Below, piece after piece: positions 61,436-64,000 of a DNA stretch of 64,000 nt. The position numbers and the translations under genes are program-made. Each line of letters begins with the position of its first letter. The stretch's first letter is position 1. Under the pieces are notes generated by a model. The model saw only the letters and a program-made list of their open reading frames with translations. It was not told where the DNA came from and made no database searches. Location: assembly GCA_022709425.1 (NCBI GenBank), contig JAKLIW010000010.1, positions 1 through 64,000 of the forward strand, read 5' to 3'. Origin of the DNA: a bacterium (GTDB lineage Bacteria > UBP6 > UBA1177 > JAKLFG01).

Positions 61436-62749
61436 TTATTCCTGATCGGAGGCGGTACAGCGCTCCGACTCGACGAAATCGCTTATCGCATCAACCAGTG
61501 ACAAGGAACCGTTCTTCACCTCGTCGATGAAGAAAACCTCTCCGTTGGTCGCCACTGGTATCGAGTCCTTTCCGTTGTAAGGGGTAAAGAAACCCGGTTC
61601 GACATTGGTGGTGCCGGTGGAGCCGCCGATCTTTGCGGCGAAGGCGGCGACGCGGATGCGTCCCCCCTTGAGCAGAGAGACCGTTTCGTCGTAATTGTAC
61701 TGCGCCGCGATGCCGCTGGTAAAGGAGGCGGGTTTTTCGCGGAAGGTGTCGTCGGTGGTGAGGATGATGATGCGGAGGGTCTCGCTGACATTGCGCCACT
61801 GGAAGTTCTGCGCGGTCAGGGCGAGTCCGTCGAGCGAGTTCTCGGGCCAATCGCTGTTGCCGGCATCGCTCTGGGTCTGCTGGTTGGTCTTGGTGTGCTG
61901 GTACCAGCTGTGGAAATCGCCCTGAAGCGCCGCGACGCTCGCGTAGGGGGCGCCGCCGTTGACCAGCGTCACATCGTCGACGAATACCGTCAGTCCCATG
62001 GTCGGGGTCGCTTCTATTTTTTGAGAGACCTGATCCCAGACGAGTCCTATCTCAGCCTCAAGATCCGCAAGGATATAGTCCATGCTGGTGGAGACATCCA
62101 TGACGAACACGAGGTCCATCTTGTTGTAGCAAGGGATGCCGCCTATCGAGGCGGGGGCGGAACAGCCGAGCGCGCCGTAGCAGGCGAAAACGCTGTAGAA
62201 GTGGTTCTTTCCGGCGTCGACCGCGGTATCGGCGTAGGTCTGGTCGAGTCCCTCATAGATCAGTTCGCCGAACCCGGGATCCTGCGGGAAGGCGGTCAGG
62301 TCGCGGAGCACTTTGATGCTCGTGAGACCCGCCATGGTCGGGTTGGTCCAGGTCAGGATGAGTTGGTCTATCTGTGAATCGATCTTGAGGTTGGTGACCG
62401 GGTCGAGCGATGGGTTGACGGCATCGGAGTCACTGACCGCCGCATCGTCGGTGATGCTGTCGGGCTGGTTGTCGCCGGTCGGTAGCCCGTCGTCTGATTG
62501 ATCCGTCGGATCAGACTGATCGGTCCGATCGGACTGATCTTTTTCGGTCCCGCCGGTGTCGCCGCCGCCGACGGTGTCGTTGTCGGAGGTCGTATTCTTT
62601 TCACGGCATTCACCGGTCGGTTTGTCGCAGAAGTAGACCGCGGTATCGCCGCAATCCTCGTCGATGACGCAGAAGGTCTCATCTTCGGTCGCGCAGGATA
62701 CGGTGATGATGAGCGCAAAGAGAAACCCTACTACTGAAGATCGTGCCAT
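61436..62749 (-). CDS. VWA-domain lipoprotein with Asp/Gln/Ser repeats
   Basis: 437 residues from ATG 62749 (GGAGAAAGAA upstream). Signal sequence with lipobox TVSC, a short Cys-containing segment (CVIDEDCGDTAVYFC), then a low-complexity Asp/Ser/Thr linker with repeats of the type TDQSD. A fibronectin-III-like stretch (LDPVTNLKI...ILTWTNP) follows, then a von Willebrand A domain with MIDAS DVSTSMD near residue 222. It should be an outer-membrane surface lipoprotein binding metal and protein partners. The Asp-rich linker resembles that of the secreted subtilase. Confidence 0.88.
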   Translation of the reverse strand: MARSSVVGFLFALIITVSCATEDETFCVIDEDCGDTAVYFCDKPTGECREKNTTSDNDTVGGGDTGGTEKDQSDRTDQSDPTDQSDDGLPTGDNQPDSITDDAAVSDSDAVNPSLDPVTNLKIDSQIDQLILTWTNPTMAGLTSIKVLRDLTAFPQDPGFGELIYEGLDQTYADTAVDAGKNHFYSVFACYGALGCSAPASIGGIPCYNKMDLVFVMDVSTSMDYILADLEAEIGLVWDQVSQKIEATPTMGLTVFVDDVTLVNGGAPYASVAALQGDFHSWYQHTKTNQQTQSDAGNSDWPENSLDGLALTAQNFQWRNVSETLRIIILTTDDTFREKPASFTSGIAAQYNYDETVSLLKGGRIRVAAFAAKIGGSTGTTNVEPGFFTPYNGKDSIPVATNGEVFFIDEVKNGSLSLVDAISDFVESERCTASDQE

Positions 62750-62781
62750 TTCTTTCTCCGTTGGTTTCGTCAACAGAACGA

Positions 62782-62810
62782 AGTATAAGAGAGTGTCTTC
62801 TCAAAAGCAA
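62782..62810 (-). promoter_or_regulatory. Promoter for the VWA lipoprotein
   Basis: Minus-strand TTGCTT (62810-62805), 17-base spacer, TATACT (62787-62782). Confidence 0.65.
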
Positions 62811-62812
62811 CT

Positions 62813-62834
62813 ATCCGAGACATATCCGAGACAT
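62813..62834. repeat. Tandem 11-base repeat between divergent promoters
   Basis: ATCCGAGACAT twice without gap (62813-62823, 62824-62834), located between the -35 boxes of the VWA and PAS-REC genes. Possible shared operator. Confidence 0.8.
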
Positions 62835-62838
62835 TTTT

Positions 62839-62867
62839 TTGCCAAATGGCGCGCTATCTGCTAGCAT
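62839..62867 (+). promoter_or_regulatory. Promoter for the PAS-HisKA-REC gene
   Basis: TTGCCA (62839-62844), 17-base spacer, TAGCAT (62862-62867). AGGAGAG precedes the ATG at 62891. Confidence 0.7.
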
Positions 62868-62890
62868 GGCCCCGCACCACAGGAGAGACG

Positions 62891-64000
62891 ATGGACTTCA
62901 TAGATATTTTCCATCTGGCAGGCGCGATCGGCGTTATCGTTGGTGCTTTCTTCTTCGTGCGCCTTGTCCGGCGCCTACGGCAGACATCACGCGACGCGAA
63001 ACGCCACTTTGACGATTATGTCGTGCGGCAGAAGGAGCACGAACGGGAACTGCAGTCGCGCGAGAACGAATTCCGCCTGCTGTCGATGTCGCTTCCCATC
63101 GGCGTGTTCAAGATGAACATCTCCAATGAATTGACCTACATCAATACCCGTTTTCTTGAGATACTGGGCATCTCTTTCGAGGACAATTTCGAGGTCGACT
63201 GGCTTTCGTTCGTGGATGAAAGGGACCGAGATCGGCTCCTCGCGGCGCTTGACGAAAGCAAGTTGAAGTTCCGCGAGACGCAGAGCGAATTCCGGGTCCG
63301 CGGCGCCGACGGCGATATCCGCTGGGTCGAACTGCGGCTCTCGGCCGCCATATCGGATGACGAGATACATTTCATCGGCATCATCGAAGATATCGGGGAT
63401 CGGAAACGGGCCGAAGAGGAACTGCGCGACGCGAAAGAGACGGCCGAGTCGACGGCACAGGAAAAAAGCCGGTTCATCGCCCGCGTGTCGCACCAGATCC
63501 GTCAGCAGATGAACACGGTCATCGGCATTTCGCAGTTGCTACACGATTCTCGGTTGCTTCCCGAACAGCGGGAACAGATCGATCTTATCCGCACCGCGAG
63601 CGCGACCCTCTTGGCGCTTGTTGAAGAACATGATGATGTCTATGCGGCTGAAGAGAGGGTGGAGACCGAAGGGATGTCGCATGAGGCGGCGTCCGAAGAG
63701 GAGACGGCGGCGGTATCGACTGCGCATGATAGGCGTGACGCGCCGGATCCCTCGGCTTCGGGCGATGCCCGGATATTGCTGGTCGAGGACAATCTCGTGA
63801 ATCAGAAGGTGGCGGCGAAAATGCTTTCTAAACTGGGGCTTTCCTGTGATATCGCCTATCACGGGGTCGAGGCGGTCGAGGCCTGCGCAAAGAGGCGCTA
63901 CGATCTGGTCCTGATGGATTGCCAGATGCCCATACTCGATGGCTTCGAGGCGACCCGGCGCATCCGTGCGCTGGGAGAGGGGCGGGATATGGTGCCCATC
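62891..64000 (+). CDS. PAS-HisKA-like-REC signalling protein without ATPase domain, 5' part
   Basis: 370 residues are visible and the frame runs off the right edge. Order: one membrane helix (residues 8-24), a short coiled coil, a PAS domain about 60-165 ending in [11 protein letters not shown], a HisKA-like H-box at 194-213 ([19 protein letters not shown], His201), a charged linker, and a receiver domain from about 294 (LLVEDN, phospho-acceptor Asp343 in MDCQMP). The HATPase_c catalytic domain expected between H-box and receiver is absent; only about 90 residues separate them. The H-box has Gln for the usual Glu after His. It may receive phosphate from another kinase. Confidence 0.88.
   Translation, partial: MDFIDIFHLAGAIGVIVGAFFFVRLVRRLRQTSRDAKRHFDDYVVRQKEHERELQSRENEFRLLSMSLPIGVFKMNISNELTYINTRFLEILGISFEDNFEVDWLSFVDERDRDRLLAALDESKLKFRETQSEFRVRGADGDIRWVELRLSAAISDDEIHFIGIIEDIGDRKRAEEELRDAKETAESTAQEKSRFIARVSHQIRQQMNTVIGISQLLHDSRLLPEQREQIDLIRTASATLLALVEEHDDVYAAEERVETEGMSHEAASEEETAAVSTAHDRRDAPDPSASGDARILLVEDNLVNQKVAAKMLSKLGLSCDIAYHGVEAVEACAKRRYDLVLMDCQMPILDGFEATRRIRALGEGRDMVPI

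Noticed and set aside
1-64000. tRNA, rRNA, insertion sequences, prophage or integrase genes
   Set aside because: Nothing resembling these was found on either strand; a tRNA scan was not possible here.

Overview
The window is a GC-rich, gene-dense stretch of bacterial chromosome with about 52 protein genes. No rRNA, tRNA, CRISPR array, insertion sequence or prophage was seen. The cell is a diderm: it has a Pal-like lipoprotein, a Wza-like exporter and a TonB-like AgmX/PglI protein. Several traits point to a Myxococcota/deltaproteobacterium-like or related uncultured lineage: a full MYXO-CTERM sorting tail (GCGCS, membrane helix, Arg cluster), an AgmX/PglI C-terminal domain, Dickkopf-like Cys pairs, Asp-rich linkers on secreted proteins, and sphingolipid genes. 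The large 2-hydroxyacyl-CoA-dehydratase-type activase and the Fe-S/flavin oxidoreductase fit an at least partly anaerobic life. The taxonomy is inference. Housekeeping promoters are easy to read as TTGnnn-N16/17-TAnnnT.

Layout. 1-7385: HEAT and cyclic-nucleotide-binding proteins, SppA, a secreted subtilase and a 1036-residue MYXO-CTERM surface protein. 7395-15510: a DUF7065-like protein, glycogen phosphorylase, a secreted serine hydrolase, RadC, and a pal operon with a coiled-coil/TPR periplasmic protein. 15719-20799: a translationally coupled osmolyte operon (small RHH-like protein, MPGP-type phosphatase, two glycosyltransferases including a GpgS-like enzyme, sodium:solute symporter). 20876-25083: two cation/proton antiporters, a glycerate 2-kinase, and a fluoride riboswitch in front of the second antiporter. 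25092-31647: a spore-photoproduct-lyase-like radical SAM protein, a DUF1016 nuclease with palindromic in-frame repeats, an AT-rich lipoprotein gene and an opine/amino-acid oxidase-like pair. 31798-38157: an AgmX-type protein, an ECF sigma/anti-sigma pair, a serine-acetyltransferase-like protein, then folD-fabZ-dciA-hflX. 38151-51132: an exopolysaccharide/O-antigen locus (Ugd, glycosyltransferases, Wzx, Wzy, Wzz/BY-kinase-like, Wza) that also carries an opine-dehydrogenase-like gene and an ATP-grasp ligase. 51173-57071: one operon joining a citryl-CoA-lyase-like gene, serine palmitoyltransferase, a GNAT-like acyltransferase, a ceramide-reductase-like SDR and two nucleotide-sugar genes. 57188-64000: a giant tandem-ASKHA activase, a VWA lipoprotein, and the start of an unusual PAS-HisKA-REC protein.

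How the genes work together. Three themes recur. The first is osmotic and ion stress: phosphoglycerate-based compatible solute synthesis, glycerate kinase, symporter and antiporters, one under fluoride control. The second is outer-surface building: polysaccharide with possible opine decoration, and ceramide with possible sugar head group. The third is envelope maintenance: Pal/TPR, SppA, MYXO-CTERM proteins and ECF/anti-sigma.
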